Shown here piece by piece: positions 12,315-23,852 of a stretch of DNA of 64,000 nt. The notes under the pieces are model-generated. The model had not been told where the DNA came from. It worked only from the letters and a program-made list of their open reading frames with translations, and did no database searches. Source of the stretch: Eutrigla gurnardus (lineage: Eukaryota; Chordata; Actinopteri; Perciformes; Triglidae); NCBI GenBank assembly GCA_963514095.1, contig OY741270.1:19008554-19072553 (forward strand), read 5' to 3'. The position numbers were made by a program, and so were the translations under genes. Position 1 is the first letter of the stretch. Each line of letters begins with the position of its first letter.

Positions 12315-12328
12315 GTAACCATAGCAAC
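12315..12328 (-). promoter_or_regulatory. RFX X-box in the dnaaf2 promoter
   Basis: GTAACCATAGCAAC fits the X-box consensus GTHNYY-AT-RRNAAC at every position, about 230 bp upstream of the dnaaf2 ATG. RFX factors are known to activate ciliary genes through such sites, which matches the dynein-assembly role of dnaaf2. The motif is nearly palindromic, so strand is not informative. Confidence 0.7.
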
Positions 12329-12399
12329 ACCAGAGTCTTTGGTGTAACAAGGAAACACTTCCCCGTGAAACATTTTTCTTGCATTAAATCCGACTGATT

Positions 12400-13900
12400 T
12401 GGATACTTTTTATAACACGAATTAAAAATAATACTATGATTCTAGAAAATTCTAAATATAGTCTACCAGTTTCACATTTGCCATTTTGTCATATCAAACG
12501 TAGTCATGTTGCATTAAACATCCTTAAACATATACGAATATCTTCATAGCCGACAAAAGCCCATATTCATTTGAGTTTGGTTACTTTTATAGTTTATTAG
12601 TGTTGTTAAAAAGTCAGTGTTTCCCTGAACTACCTTTAAAACTAGGAAACCACTAAACCTAATTGTCAATTTGACAATACTTAAAGGTAAACTGATCCTG
12701 GTCCTGGTTCTTTTTATGTTAATATGGATATTATTATCATTATATCATTACTAGCAATATGATTTTATGCACAAAAATAAGATGAGGGATATTAACTCTC
12801 ACTTTTCCCAATTGCCTTTTAAATGACACGTAAATTGATCTGCGACTGCAATGAATATTTATTCACATAATCGAGTACCAGTTTTGGGCAATAAGCACCA
12901 AATGTGAAGTGCATTGCGATCAGCCATGCTTTTCTAAACATGTGAAACGTTCTCGTGCAAATTGATGAAATTGACAGGAATCCGCCACCAGGTGTCGCTG
13001 TAGGTCACCGCTCAAGTGGCACACAGCCAGTGAGTAAGTCGGTCAGTAAGGCAAAGGGGCGGGTATGCAGGAAAGAGAAGTGATTGGTCGCACCCCCGAC
13101 TGTTCATATTTCTCGACGTCTGATTGGAAGCGGTGTGCTGTTACTGGGTATGGGACCACTGCGACTGAATGTGTAGGTAAGAGAAAGGATGGAGGCAGCA
13201 CAGAGAACCACTATGTGGTCCAGCAGCATCTTAACGGTTTCTTTAAAATGTTTACTTTATAAAAAAAAAAAAAAATTAAAACACTTTCTTTGGCATCCTC
13301 ACATTTTCTCCTGTTGAAAATGCCTTCTATGTTAATTATTTATATGGCCTGGGATGTTAACATACATTTTTGCTATTACTGTACACCTGTCTACTAGTAA
13401 TTTTAATTAATTAAAATTACATTTTGCTTACCTGATTCGGTTTTATACATATTTGTATTGTCATTGTTGGAGGGAGCCTGCTTTACCATTCATTTGTGTG
13501 CCTCTGAACTTTTAAGCAGTAAGCAAAAAACTGAACCGTGTATTATGCAAGTCACACACACCCACCACCTCCTTGTCCCCCATGTGACGGTGCTGAATGG
13601 GCTCAAATGATCAGTTAATAAACTAAAACAAATGAGTCAGTCTTGTCTGCTGACTCATCAACACTCTGAGCTCTGAGCTGATGAAAAGGACACAATGTCC
13701 CTAGATGGTCTCACCAAAAGAGCTTTTATAACACCAAAAAAAACAGGAGGGGGGGTCAGAGTGTCACACAGGATGTGGGCAGGCAGCACTCACCACATAT
13801 CTGCATGACACACTGGGAAATATTGCTTACTATACCTAAATCCCACACTTCTTTTTTTCGGGAATAGACGTCAGACAGAATACAATGACTAATTTAATAT
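12400..13900. other. dnaaf2-klf11 intergenic region
   Basis: AT-rich; no gene recognised. An inverted CCAAT box (GATTGG) lies near 13081 and again near 13121. The open frame at 13065-13262 has no recognisable similarity. Confidence 0.5.
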
Positions 13901-13903
13901 TTT

Positions 13904-13909
13904 TTTATT
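13904..13909 (-). terminator. klf11 poly(A) signal candidate
   Basis: TTTATT on the plus strand is AATAAA on the minus strand, about 400 bp after the klf11 stop codon. Other AT-rich hexamers are nearby, so the choice is tentative. Confidence 0.4.
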
Positions 13910-14314
13910 ACAAATATGTATTAAATAATATGAAAAGTTAAGGAGATATAATCAAGGTATAATCATAGTGATATTCAGAAGATTTTTTCCTGTTTTCTCA
14001 AATATGACAAATAAATGCTTTTCAGAGTACAAGCAATCCACAGACACACAAACATACGTATATATGTGTTTATGTATATATACATATATATATCTTTGGC
14101 AAGAGTGCATTAATATCAATTATATCAAAGTAAACAAAAGAATACTTTAAAGAAAAATACATGTACAAATGAGCAGTAGAGAGGGAAAAAAAGAGTCCAG
14201 TGCATGTTTTTTTTTTTCATTCCCATGAGTAAAATAACAGCAGCCGTGGGTGCTTAGCTGCTCCCAGTGTTCCTGTGTTATCTCGGGAGTGGGTAGGATG
14301 GCAGAGTTCATTGT

Positions 14315-17300
14315 CTACTTTGAGCTAGCAGGTACCGGCATGCTTAGTGTGGCAAGGCCAGATTTTGAGGGAGGTGTTTTGGCAGCCGCCATTTTGTTCA
14401 GGCTCCGAACATCCATCTGCCAGGAGGGAATTTTCTTCGTGGTCATGTGGCGGCGGGCGTGTTTGGTGAGGTGATCACTGCGCATGAATCGCCGGTCGCA
14501 CACGGGACACACAAATTTTTTCTCACCCGTGTGTGTTCGCCGGTGACGGGAGAGCTCGTCAGAGCGGGCAAACCTCTTATCACAGCCGTCCCAGCTGCAG
14601 CTGAAAGGCTTCTCACCTAAGGGAGGAAAAACAGGGAGAGTCGGAATTCAGCAAATGAGTCATATGGCAGTCATACAAACTTCACAGATCACCCTGTTGT
14701 GGCTGAAATATAACAATGAGCCTACTTTATTCCCATCAAAAATGACGAGGTCTGGTAATAAATGTTTAACAAACAGGATGCAACTCTCATCTGTTGTCCC
14801 ATTTTATTCCACATCCTCATGAGTATCGACCACACCAAGCACGTCTGTGCAGTAAACTCTCACCTGTGTGTGTTCTTAGATGAGCCTTGAGGTGTGAGCT
14901 CTTGAAATACGTCTTCCTGCACCCTGGGAAGTTGCAGACATAGTTTCTCCTGCGAGAAAAGTCCATCTTTGTGGCTGTTGTACCGCCACTGGGCCCCGCT
15001 GGCACATACACAGGGGCCGGGGCCAGAGGTAGCAGCTTGGTGTTGCCGAGGGTCATGACAGTCTGGGGGCAGTGCGGGGCCTGAGAGACAGAGGATTGAG
15101 GGAGAACCAGCATCACCGTGCCCTGGGGCATCGCTGAGCCCACGATGAGGGACTGCTGGACAGGGGCGGCGTTAGCCGAGGCGGGCTGGGGGAGAATGGG
15201 AGTGGTGGTGGTCCGAATCCCACCATTGGATGTCTGAACTGCACCGGGGATGAAGGCTGAGATTATACCCGATTGGCTGGTGACAGGGAACATCTGGCAG
15301 ATGATTTGAGGGCTAGGGATTGTGGGCGGGGACAGAATTGTGGTAGCATGGTGAGTGGGTGGGCTGTTGTGCGGTTGCATACTGATAACAGCAGGGGTGG
15401 ACACACTGTTCAAACAGAGTTTTGAGGGACTGGCGTGCTGCTCTGTTCTGGAGGTGGTTAATGTGGGTGTGAGAGGATCATGAAGAGATGGAGGTGTGGT
15501 TATCTGCTCAGTCTTTGTAATGCGTTGCTGCTGTGGTTGCTGCTGCTGCTGCTGCTGGCAGACGACTGTTGCAGCCGTTACTGTGTCTCTAGTTTTCTTT
15601 GAATTGGGGTCCAATGGAATGCGGTGTGGGCAGGGGGTGCTGTCCGCTGTGTGGCGGATGACGCTGGTCGCCATGGCTCTGCAGGGCTGTGGCGGGGGAG
15701 GGAGGGAGGGTGTCTTTTCAGCAATGGGCGCCAGGACAGGTTGATGAAGCCCGGACCCGCAGTGTGGAGAGGACACAGCCAGGCCAGAGCTTACCTGGAG
15801 CACAGCGCTGGATGCCTCAACAAAGCTGGGGCTGTGTGGGGGAGTAATGCACTGGAAAAAAAGGAGAGAAGAACATAAGAAATGAATTAACATATGGGTT
15901 TCTGTAGTTGTACAGGGGAGTGTTTGCAGAGACAAGTATCACAGGTGGCAAGCAGGAACTCACATGAATAATGATCACTCTGAGGTATAAAGAGCTATAA
16001 ACTGTGATTTTTATAACCCTGCCTCTGACATGAAGAACTTTGTCTGAAGGTCAAACAATCCACTCATCTGCCTCAGTCTGCCGTCATAAACGGCAACCTC
16101 ACAGTTATCTTTGGAGTACGTTTAGACTCTCGGGAGTGTTTACTCATCAAACATCTGTAATCTAAATGGTTTCACAGCTGGGATTTCAGTGCCTGGTACT
16201 ATTAAGAAGGAGCAGAACTTGATGTTGCAAAAGTGACATACATGGCCTATTATAAAATGGTTTGAAAACCCATACAGCACGATAAAGGCACTTACCAGGG
16301 AGGACAGGGACACAAAGTCCTTCGGCGGCTCTGGAAGTTCTGATGGCATGAGGGAGTCACAGGAGTCCGAAGCCGGGGTGAGGGGTCGTGGCTTGCAGGG
16401 GTTTGGCCTGCTGTTGCCGAGGAAGTGACCCTGACCCCAAGAGCTCATACACACCAGCGCTTCAGCTGCCTCCAGGTCTGTGTACTCCAGGCCAGGAGGT
16501 TCACTGTCATGCCTCCTTCTTTTTGCGTAGGACCCACAATGATCCATGTATTCAGTCTGAAAGGAACAATAAATACACTTCAGACAAGTATAATTTAGTA
16601 ATATTGCCACATCATTAGGTTATCTGCGTTTTTTTGTTTGTTTTTTTGACTGTACACAATGGGAAGCTTTCTATTTTATTGACCAGAATGGGGGGGGGGG
16701 GGGGGGGGTTCCTCATCTCCTCCGTCACTGTTCCTGTATCGTAAGTTGAGATACTGCCAGACTACACGATGCTGCACATAAGGGACAGGGGGGGTGTTGG
16801 TGACTACACCCCAGCCCAGCATGCACTGCCTTTGGCTCAGAGCCAGGACACCTCCCATTGCCAAATATAGACCAAACAGTGACGTGCTGCTGAGAGGAGC
16901 CGTGTGAAATCCCCATGAAGCGGGATACATCAGGAAGTCATTTAGGCTTATCACGTAATAACTTTATTACACATATTTACAGCAAACATAGCAACATTAC
17001 TGATGCTCGACAAAAACTCAACAAGACTAAACAACATGTCAAAATTGAAGAGGCTAGTTGTTGAAATGTAATCATAGATAATCACGCGTAACGTTAGGTA
17101 ATTACTTTTATAACGACTGTACAAGCAAATTCCAGTAAATAAGCCATGTGAGAAAAACAAGTTATCACATTTTAATCTATTGATTTGGCACCACTGGTAC
17201 GTTGACGTGACAAACGTTAATGGAATTGTACAGAACTGTTGAATCTGGCAAATGACTTAGCTTCACTACTGAAATATCAAATCACACAGTAAACAAGTCA

Positions 17301-17386
17301 CATGTTACTGGACTGCAAAATAAATGTCGCGCCCACGCTGAAGTAACGTTAACAGTTTAAACAAATCTTACCCCGTTTGAGTCCAT
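14315..17386 (-). CDS. klf11: klf11, Krueppel-like (TIEG-type) zinc-finger transcription factor, four coding exons
   Basis: Nuclear GC-box-binding regulator of the TGF-beta-inducible KLF10/KLF11 group. Coding exons: 17386-17372 (MDSNG), 16556-16296, 15851-14864, 14616-14315. All junctions are GT/AG and in frame; product 521 aa (human about 512). An alpha-helical Sin3-interaction motif is visible at about residues 32-45 (DLEAAEALVCMSSW). Conserved RPLTPASDSCD and KDFVSLSSL follow. The long third exon is Pro/Ser/Thr/Gln-rich, with a CAG/Gln run at about 15541-15558. Three C2H2 fingers: the first ends exon 3 (YVCNFPGCRKTYFKSSHLKAH) and the other two are in exon 4 (CDKRFARSDELSRH, CDRRFMRSDHLTKHARRH). 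HMTTKKIPSWQ after the last finger points to KLF11 rather than KLF10. Which teleost co-orthologue (a or b) cannot be told here. Confidence 0.94.
16690..16708 (+). repeat. G homopolymer run in klf11 intron 1
   Basis: Nineteen consecutive G on the plus strand, within the intron between klf11 coding exons 1 and 2. Confidence 0.9.
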
Positions 17387-17639
17387 CTCTGTAAATTTTC
17401 GTAATGGCATTGAGGAATAAAATTGAGCGAAAAGAAATGACTTTTTTTGTTGTCAAAGCCAGAACAAAGAGACGGCGGTTGCCAGTACTGATGCCTGTAC
17501 TGTTGCAGGGTTGAGGTCGCTTTTTTTCTCTGACTGGCTGCCTTTTCTCTCAGCTGTGTGTGTAAAACATGGGGTGGAGAGGGGTAAAAAAAAGAAAAAA
17601 AAAGAAAAACAAAACTCGCAACACGTACTGGCGGCTGGC

Positions 17640-17800
17640 AACACTCGACCAATCGCAATTGAGTGTGTGCGGAGCTTCAGCCAATGGGAGAGCAGATAGC
17701 GCGTGAACAGTGCGTGCTCGCCGGACGGTTGGAGGAAATAGGGTGCGTGGCCGTTGGTGGGCGTGGCCACGAGAGTCAGCAGTGTCAGGGTAAACCCGAT
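17640..17800 (-). promoter_or_regulatory. klf11 promoter region
   Basis: The stretch upstream of klf11 exon 1 carries two CCAAT boxes (GACCAATCGC near 17648 and GCCAATGGG near 17680) and GC/GT-box-like GGGCGTGGCC (near 17759), typical of a TATA-less promoter. The transcription start was not determined. Confidence 0.4.
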
Positions 17801-18314
17801 GAACTGCCATCCGCTAAACTAGGCGAAAGGTCGATCGAGTCTATGCTACATTCAGGGGGAGTAGGAATAGCTTGTTGAAAACGACCTCATGGCTCAGTGC
17901 AACATTTTATAAGTCAGCCAAAAGGGAAACATATTTTATTAACATAGGCTATCTATTCATTGAGTAATATCGGATTTTTTGATAAAGATAAATTACAATT
18001 ACAGCAGTTACATTACAGATAATCCAAACCAAATCTCTTTTTGTATACATAAGTTAAATTCACAAAAATCACCTTCTCTATTGTGTGTTTTTAGAGTTAG
18101 TTTCAATTTAGTTTCCAAAATTTTAAAACCAAAGCTATTTATTGAAACAAGAGTGTGCCTGTTTGTTTTATTCTGTCAGATAAAAACAAATAGGCACTTC
18201 GAGTGTGGGTTCCAAAATGTTGCCTTGCCTCTCTTATTGAGCTAAAGCTGAAGTCAAAATGCAAAGGTTTGACATATGATGCCTTAAAATGTCAACCAGC
18301 TTCCAAAGAACTGA

Positions 18315-18354
18315 CCTTCCTTGAAAGTTTCCCACTTGCAACTTTCAAGGAAAG
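18315..18354. repeat. Short inverted repeat (hairpin)
   Basis: CCTTCCTTGAAAGTT at 18315-18329 and AACTTTCAAGGAAAG at 18340-18354 are inverted copies with one mismatch and a 10-base loop. No gene or terminator context is evident. Confidence 0.7.
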
Positions 18355-20905
18355 ATTAGGTAGGCTATGTTAATACAGGTTATAATGACTTGATTATCTT
18401 TTAGGCTTATTAGAAATTGACATTATTACCCTTGACTTGATTCCATATAACTTTTAGTTGGCAAAGGTCGATCCAAAGAAGCTCCATTGTCAACTTGAAA
18501 GGGAGGGGGCCAGAATAAAATGTAATTTATACCACCTTTCCCACAACGCTTGAACGCAACACCAGTGTCCAGATGAAGGCGGGTTTCTCTCTTGTTTTTT
18601 GGAGCTGTTTGTTCAGCTTTATCACAGAAAAAGCAGATAAACAAGTGCTACATTTCATAGCCTTCACATTTCACAGCACAAACACATAGTCGCTAAGCTA
18701 TGAAGTGGATAAACTGTAATATTGTGGTTTCCCATCAAACCAGTTCACCCGTGAGAGGCCACCAATTAGATTCTATAAATGACACATACGGCATGCAGTA
18801 CAACAATTCAACTGGTGTACCCCACTCTTATGATCTTGACACTTGTTTAGTTTGTGGGTGTAACCACTCTAGGAAATTCTGGGGTGGTGCTGACCTCAGT
18901 GCCCCCTTATACATGTGGACTATATAACATCTGCAGACAAATTAATTTTCATAGGCCTTCAAGTCTACAGATGCACGAGACTGATAACCTTTAGTCCTGG
19001 ATATTGTTCTTTGTTCTCCCAAATTACTAAATATGTTCTTTGAACTTTATGTAAAGGTATTATATCATTCCCAAAAGTGTATGTAAGAGAAACCAAATTG
19101 GCCTTGACCTACATATGGTGTTATATCACCGGCTGCGTTTAGACAAAGAGAAAACGTGTCAGAAGTCCCAGTGAACTTAGAAGCCGTGATGGGAAAAAGG
19201 CTCCAATTAGAATTCAGAAATGTTAGCCTTCTAATTCAATATAACCAATATACTTTGTTAAAAACAATATGAGGCTCAGTGTCATTTTCACCAGACCAAA
19301 ATTGTGTTCTGTTTTTGATTTCTCCTGATTTTATTTAAACCAAATTGATATGTAGCGTATGAAATCAGGAAATGTTTGTTTACTGCTTGCTTGCAGCATA
19401 AGGTAGTGTAGCAGGTGTGTTGGCCCAGCTCTGGCATTGCCTAGCTACTAACGGAGGACGTGCCTCAGTATGAATCACATAAGCATGACCTCAGGGGGCA
19501 ACGAGGGCTTGGAACTGTGGCAATATAGCTGCAGTGCCAGCAGTTAGTGGGAAGAGAAGGGAAGAGGGAGGAGTTACGAGAAAAACGAGTTAGCACGCCG
19601 GCATGACTGGCAGCCCGGGCCGAAGCACAGCAGCCTGTTTGTGATATAAGTGGGGCAGGCCGCTTCAACTTAGTTAGGGAATCTGGAGGAAAGGTTACGT
19701 TGGCCCTATCTGGGCCTCCTCATGCACACCTCCCCTGTCCGGCCCACTCCCCCCGACTCAGGAACTCCAGGAACAAATTCAAAAAGGGGGGAGTTGCCCC
19801 AGCAGGGTTAAATATATCACCTAGGGGCTATATTTCACTAACAGCCCCTGAACTGTGACAGGCAGCTATAGTCCATGCTAGTCCAGCTCGAAAAGACATG
19901 ATGTATATCCACTGTGAATGTAAAATATTGTTATAATAGGGAGACTGCATTGACAGGTTTCAGCATGATCAACACATAACGAATTATGTTTTTATGAATT
20001 CCTATTCTCTTTGAACTCATCTAAACTCACATTGAGGACTGAAAAGTGTAGCATGTTTGCAAATAATTTTGATGAAATGTAATAAGAGAGCTGTCAAGGA
20101 GGGAATACTTCAATGAGATTGTTTTATTTATTTATACCATTTAAAGGTAAATGCTGCAGGTATTGCATGTAGTATCCCCCCAAAACTCACTAAACTCAGT
20201 TAATTATTCTATTTATTTTTACATTTTATTTGTTATTTATCATTTAATTGTTATTATTTCGACACCAAACAGGACAGATGCAAATTAATACCTTCATGCT
20301 ACTGAAATATTACAACTTTGGTATTGTGCAATCGCTTCTCAACACTCTCAACGTTCAGAGCCAAACTGGATTTTTCAGATTATTGTTGAAAAATAATGTC
20401 ATAACAGGTGGCTCTGGCTGATTTTTATTATAACTTTATAATAACGATTTAGTGATAATATATTTTAATCACACAAGTCAATGTTATACACAGCACAGCA
20501 GCACAGCAATCAAGCAAAAAGACTCCAGGCTGTGTAGACCTCTAAAGAAGGATCTTTCATCCTCTCTTCTTGCCTTTCTTGTGTCTTCTTCATTTTGTTC
20601 CCTTCTTTGATTGCTTTTTACATTTCAGATCAATGTAAATACTGAAGACAGACGGAAAATAATGTGGGAAAAGTCTTCTGCCCTGTGTAGTATGAAAAAG
20701 GCGACGGAGAAGCACATACAAATAGACAATGCTGTACTTTTGCAGACACCACACAAGCAGACCATTATGCAAACAAACAAAAAAACTCGCTGACACTAGT
20801 ATATGGCTTAATTGCAGATAAGCTTAACTTCTCAAAATACGGTAACACAAAATGAAATCCATCTCTCGACTCAAACCGTCTCTACAACCTGCAGCCTGTT
20901 AGTCG

Positions 20906-20919
20906 GTCACCAGGGCAAC
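20906..20919. promoter_or_regulatory. X-box-like RFX site in an orphan GC-rich island
   Basis: GTCACCAGGGCAAC fits the half-site pattern GTNRCC-N2-RGYAAC. It starts a CpG-richer region (about 20880-21330), and a CACGTG E-box lies near 20943. Confidence 0.45.
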
Positions 20920-22410
20920 ACGGTTGGTTACGCGGCGGAAGCACGTGATTTCCTTCTTGTTTTGTTATTGTGGCGTTAGCACCACTGCGTTAGCACCGCT
21001 GTATGCCGTGGTATTTCCCCGTTAATAGTCTGCAATTCACAAACTGGTTTCATACTTGGGTGTCGGACATACTAATACATCTCACACAGTGTTGTGGTGA
21101 CTAAATAGCGTGTTGGCGAGGAGTGTCAGGCGCACCCAATGGTTGAGTGTTGGCTAATGCTATTAAAAATGCTAAGCCAACCTAGACATTTACCACAGGC
21201 GTGCTAACGCTAGCGCTACTGCTGCTGTGCAAAAGGTAGCTACAGCTGCTGTGGGGGATTTAAATTTCAGACCGATGAACGGTGAACACTAGCTTTTCGA
21301 TCCACCGTATTCATTCTGTTCTGGACGTGTTGACTTCTCCAGCTTTGCATTTCGCATTACGAACACTGCGATGTCCGTGTGTTGAGCCTTGAATGCGACT
21401 GTTTCTCCTGCTCCAACAACTGTGCTCTCTTGTTTACATTCCTGCTTTCTGTATGCCAGAATGCTATTTTGGCATTCGATTTATCATTTATGCATGAGTC
21501 ATGGCTCTGTGTAGTCTGGTTGGGAGTGACACACAACTGCCGGAGTGAAATGCACGGTAGAGCGTTTTAAATTAAAACTTCATCTTCAAATGGAATTTCC
21601 ATCTGCAACTATTCACTTCAACGTTTAACCCATTTCCGCCTTTATTTAAGCTTCTAAAAGTTAACACATCTTTGTGTATTCAGCTTATACTGCTGGCAAA
21701 ATGGCCCTCAAATGTATCACAAACCCATATTTACATTACCTCCTACATTTCATAGTAAAGGCATGTGTACCTACAACAAACTAGCAATAATAAGAAATTA
21801 GAGATGAAGGGCTAAATATTGGGTCAATACATCATAGTCAATTTAATTCTACATAGAGCAATCCCTTTAATACTGAAGTGGTTGAGAGCCTCGTATTCTT
21901 CAACGTGGACAATCTTTGGCATGATTTCTGTCCAAAGTGAGCATGTTAATGCAAATCTAATTGAAATTCTTTCTCAAAAAAGTTCAGACACACCACAAAA
22001 GCTCACAATGGCAATGCCTAAAATGCTATCTCTCACTATCCACAGAAGTGTGAGAAAAGCTTTCATTGATGACATTTTTAGCCGTCTTGTGCATTATGTG
22101 TTAAACTGATTTCAAAATACCACATTATCGCTTATTGCATGGGTGTGTGTTATAGATAGTAAATATTGCCTTACAGTAAACCACAGATGGCTTGCTGTTT
22201 GAGCCATCTCCTATAGTCCACACTGCATTGAAAGATGCTTTGTGTATCACACGCAACACAGGCGGCCCCACCTTTTCTCCTCCTACTCACTAGAATGGTG
22301 CTACAGCAGGGATTCCTTTCCAAACACCGGGCTCCTGATTGGCCAGAATGAGATTCTAAAGCCAATCTGTTGCTATGAGACACGACTCGTGTGCTGCCAG
22401 CTCGCTTCAT

Positions 22411-22424
22411 GTTGTCCTGGCAAC
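22411..22424. promoter_or_regulatory. Imperfect X-box palindrome
   Basis: GTTGTCCTGGCAAC resembles the symmetric RFX site GTTGCCATGGCAAC with two mismatches. A CCAAT box (GATTGGCCAG) lies about 75 bp to its left. Confidence 0.35.
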
Positions 22425-22901
22425 ATGAGGAACAGGAGGCAGGATTGAGGGCTCCCTGGAGGAGCTCCCCTAGAGAGACGGTCTGAGCATGTGTGCTGCC
22501 TAATGATGAAGGCTCGGAAAACTGGGATATTATTAAATAATACACTTTGAATAATTTTCTTTCTGGCTGTCTGGCTGAGGTGGAAAATGGTATTTTTCTG
22601 CCATGAAAGAAGCACATACTTTTCTGTTAATCATCTCCTTTCGCCTCAACGACACTCAAATAACGAATAAATTAAATGTAAATTCAGCAGCAAACTGTCA
22701 AAAAAATAATTCTTGATTGTGAACAACATTCATAATCAAAATGAGGAGTGAAATAGAGCCAACCTATTCTGCATAACTCAAACAATGACTAACCTAATTT
22801 ATCATTTAAACTCTTGTGATTGGAAGCATATACTTGTCTTTTTAATGTCAATTCCAACCTTGGGAATAAAATAATATTTGTGACCTGCCTGTCCTAATTT
22901 A

Positions 22902-23010
22902 AGATAAGATAATCCTTTATTTACAGTGTTGCAGCAGTAAATTGGATAGTTATACCAATAACAAGAAGCAGTTTAAAAAGCAATACAGGCCTGTAAATAA
23001 TCAAAAGATA
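22902..23010. mobile_element. Fish interspersed repeat fragment, copy A only
   Basis: AAGATAAGATAATCCTTTAT followed by a GTGTTGCAGCAGTAAA-like stretch resembles a very common teleost dispersed repeat. It is not present in copy B, where a foldback element and a deletion occupy the equivalent region. Family assignment is from memory and uncertain. Confidence 0.4.
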
Positions 23011-23602
23011 ACCATAGGAAAATAAAACTGAAGGGTTAAATTCACATTATTGTAAAGTGTTGTTTTACTGAGTTGATGTGACAGGAAGGAGGAGCTGCTG
23101 GAACTGAAGCCTGTCTGTGAACTAGCTGCTTATAGAACCAACAACGCGGGGAGAGGACGATGCGCTGAAGTCACCTGTCAACCATCAGCGGGCGCATTAT
23201 GGATTTCCCCGGACCTTTATTCCTTTTCTTTTCTTTTAATTCACCATAAAATTAAAGTTACAAAACCGTGTCGCCAGCAGGGTTCAGGGGGACCATTTAT
23301 GGATCATACAAAAAAATAAATTAACACGTAATTTATGTCGAAATCTGAAAAAATTCAAGAGAATTTACTGCGCTATATATTGTTTGCTGGATAGAAACAG
23401 CGAGTTGAATAACGCAGCCAATACCACCGTTATAGCGTCTTTTAGAAGCACCTAATATTCATCATCTGGAAGCTTTTGCTTTACTTGAGTGCTGTTCATT
23501 CATTTAAAACAAGTGAAGGGTGAAACTGTTCGCATTTGTGCTTGATCTGTTACTTTGAGCTCGCATTGTGGTTCATTCCAGTTTCCCGCAAATGCGTAAG
23601 TG

Positions 23603-23750
23603 TGCGCATGCGCGAGTTTGATGGAACGCGCTCCCTGGAGGGACCTGGCACGTGACGTATACTACACAGATCACACAGATCAAAGCGCACGTGACATATA
23701 ATACACGTCACAGATCAAAGCGCACACGTTCCAAAGTTAGTTATTTAAGG
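23603..23750 (+). promoter_or_regulatory. Promoter of unknown gene, copy A
   Basis: In order: a perfect NRF1-type palindrome TGCGCATGCGC (23603-23613); a twice-repeated cassette with CACGTGAC (23649-23656 and 23688-23695), the related CACGTCAC (23704-23711), and TCF/LEF-type ATCAAAG (23679-23685 and 23714-23720); then a TATA-like TTATTTAAGG at 23741-23750, about 100 bp before the ATG. The same architecture is kept in copy B. Factor binding is inferred from motif consensus only. Confidence 0.55.
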
Positions 23751-23852
23751 AGGCAAGTGACCTAATACCACAGTTAGAAACCAAAGTGAGGATCCACACG
23801 GACAATTCACAGGAAGTTTCAAACTACCGCCAGCAAAGCAGCCTTGGGAACG

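Larger units (their letters stand above)
17880..22640. other. klf11-duplication intergenic region
   Basis: No protein gene recognised. A GC-richer island at about 20880-21330 and a second stretch at about 22240-22440 carry X-box-like sites and CCAAT boxes and may be promoters or enhancers without an identified gene. 19400-19860 is relatively GC-rich and might be a conserved non-coding element, which I cannot test here. A short perfect-stem hairpin lies at 18315-18354. Confidence 0.45.

Noticed and set aside
21819..22109. 96-aa ORF in the klf11 intergenic gap
   Set aside because: AT-rich, no recognisable similarity, no splice or promoter context; I cannot support it as a gene.
23844..23852. 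Start of the unknown gene three codons earlier
   Set aside because: The codon at 23844 is TTG, not ATG; the first in-frame ATG is 23853 (36127 in copy B).
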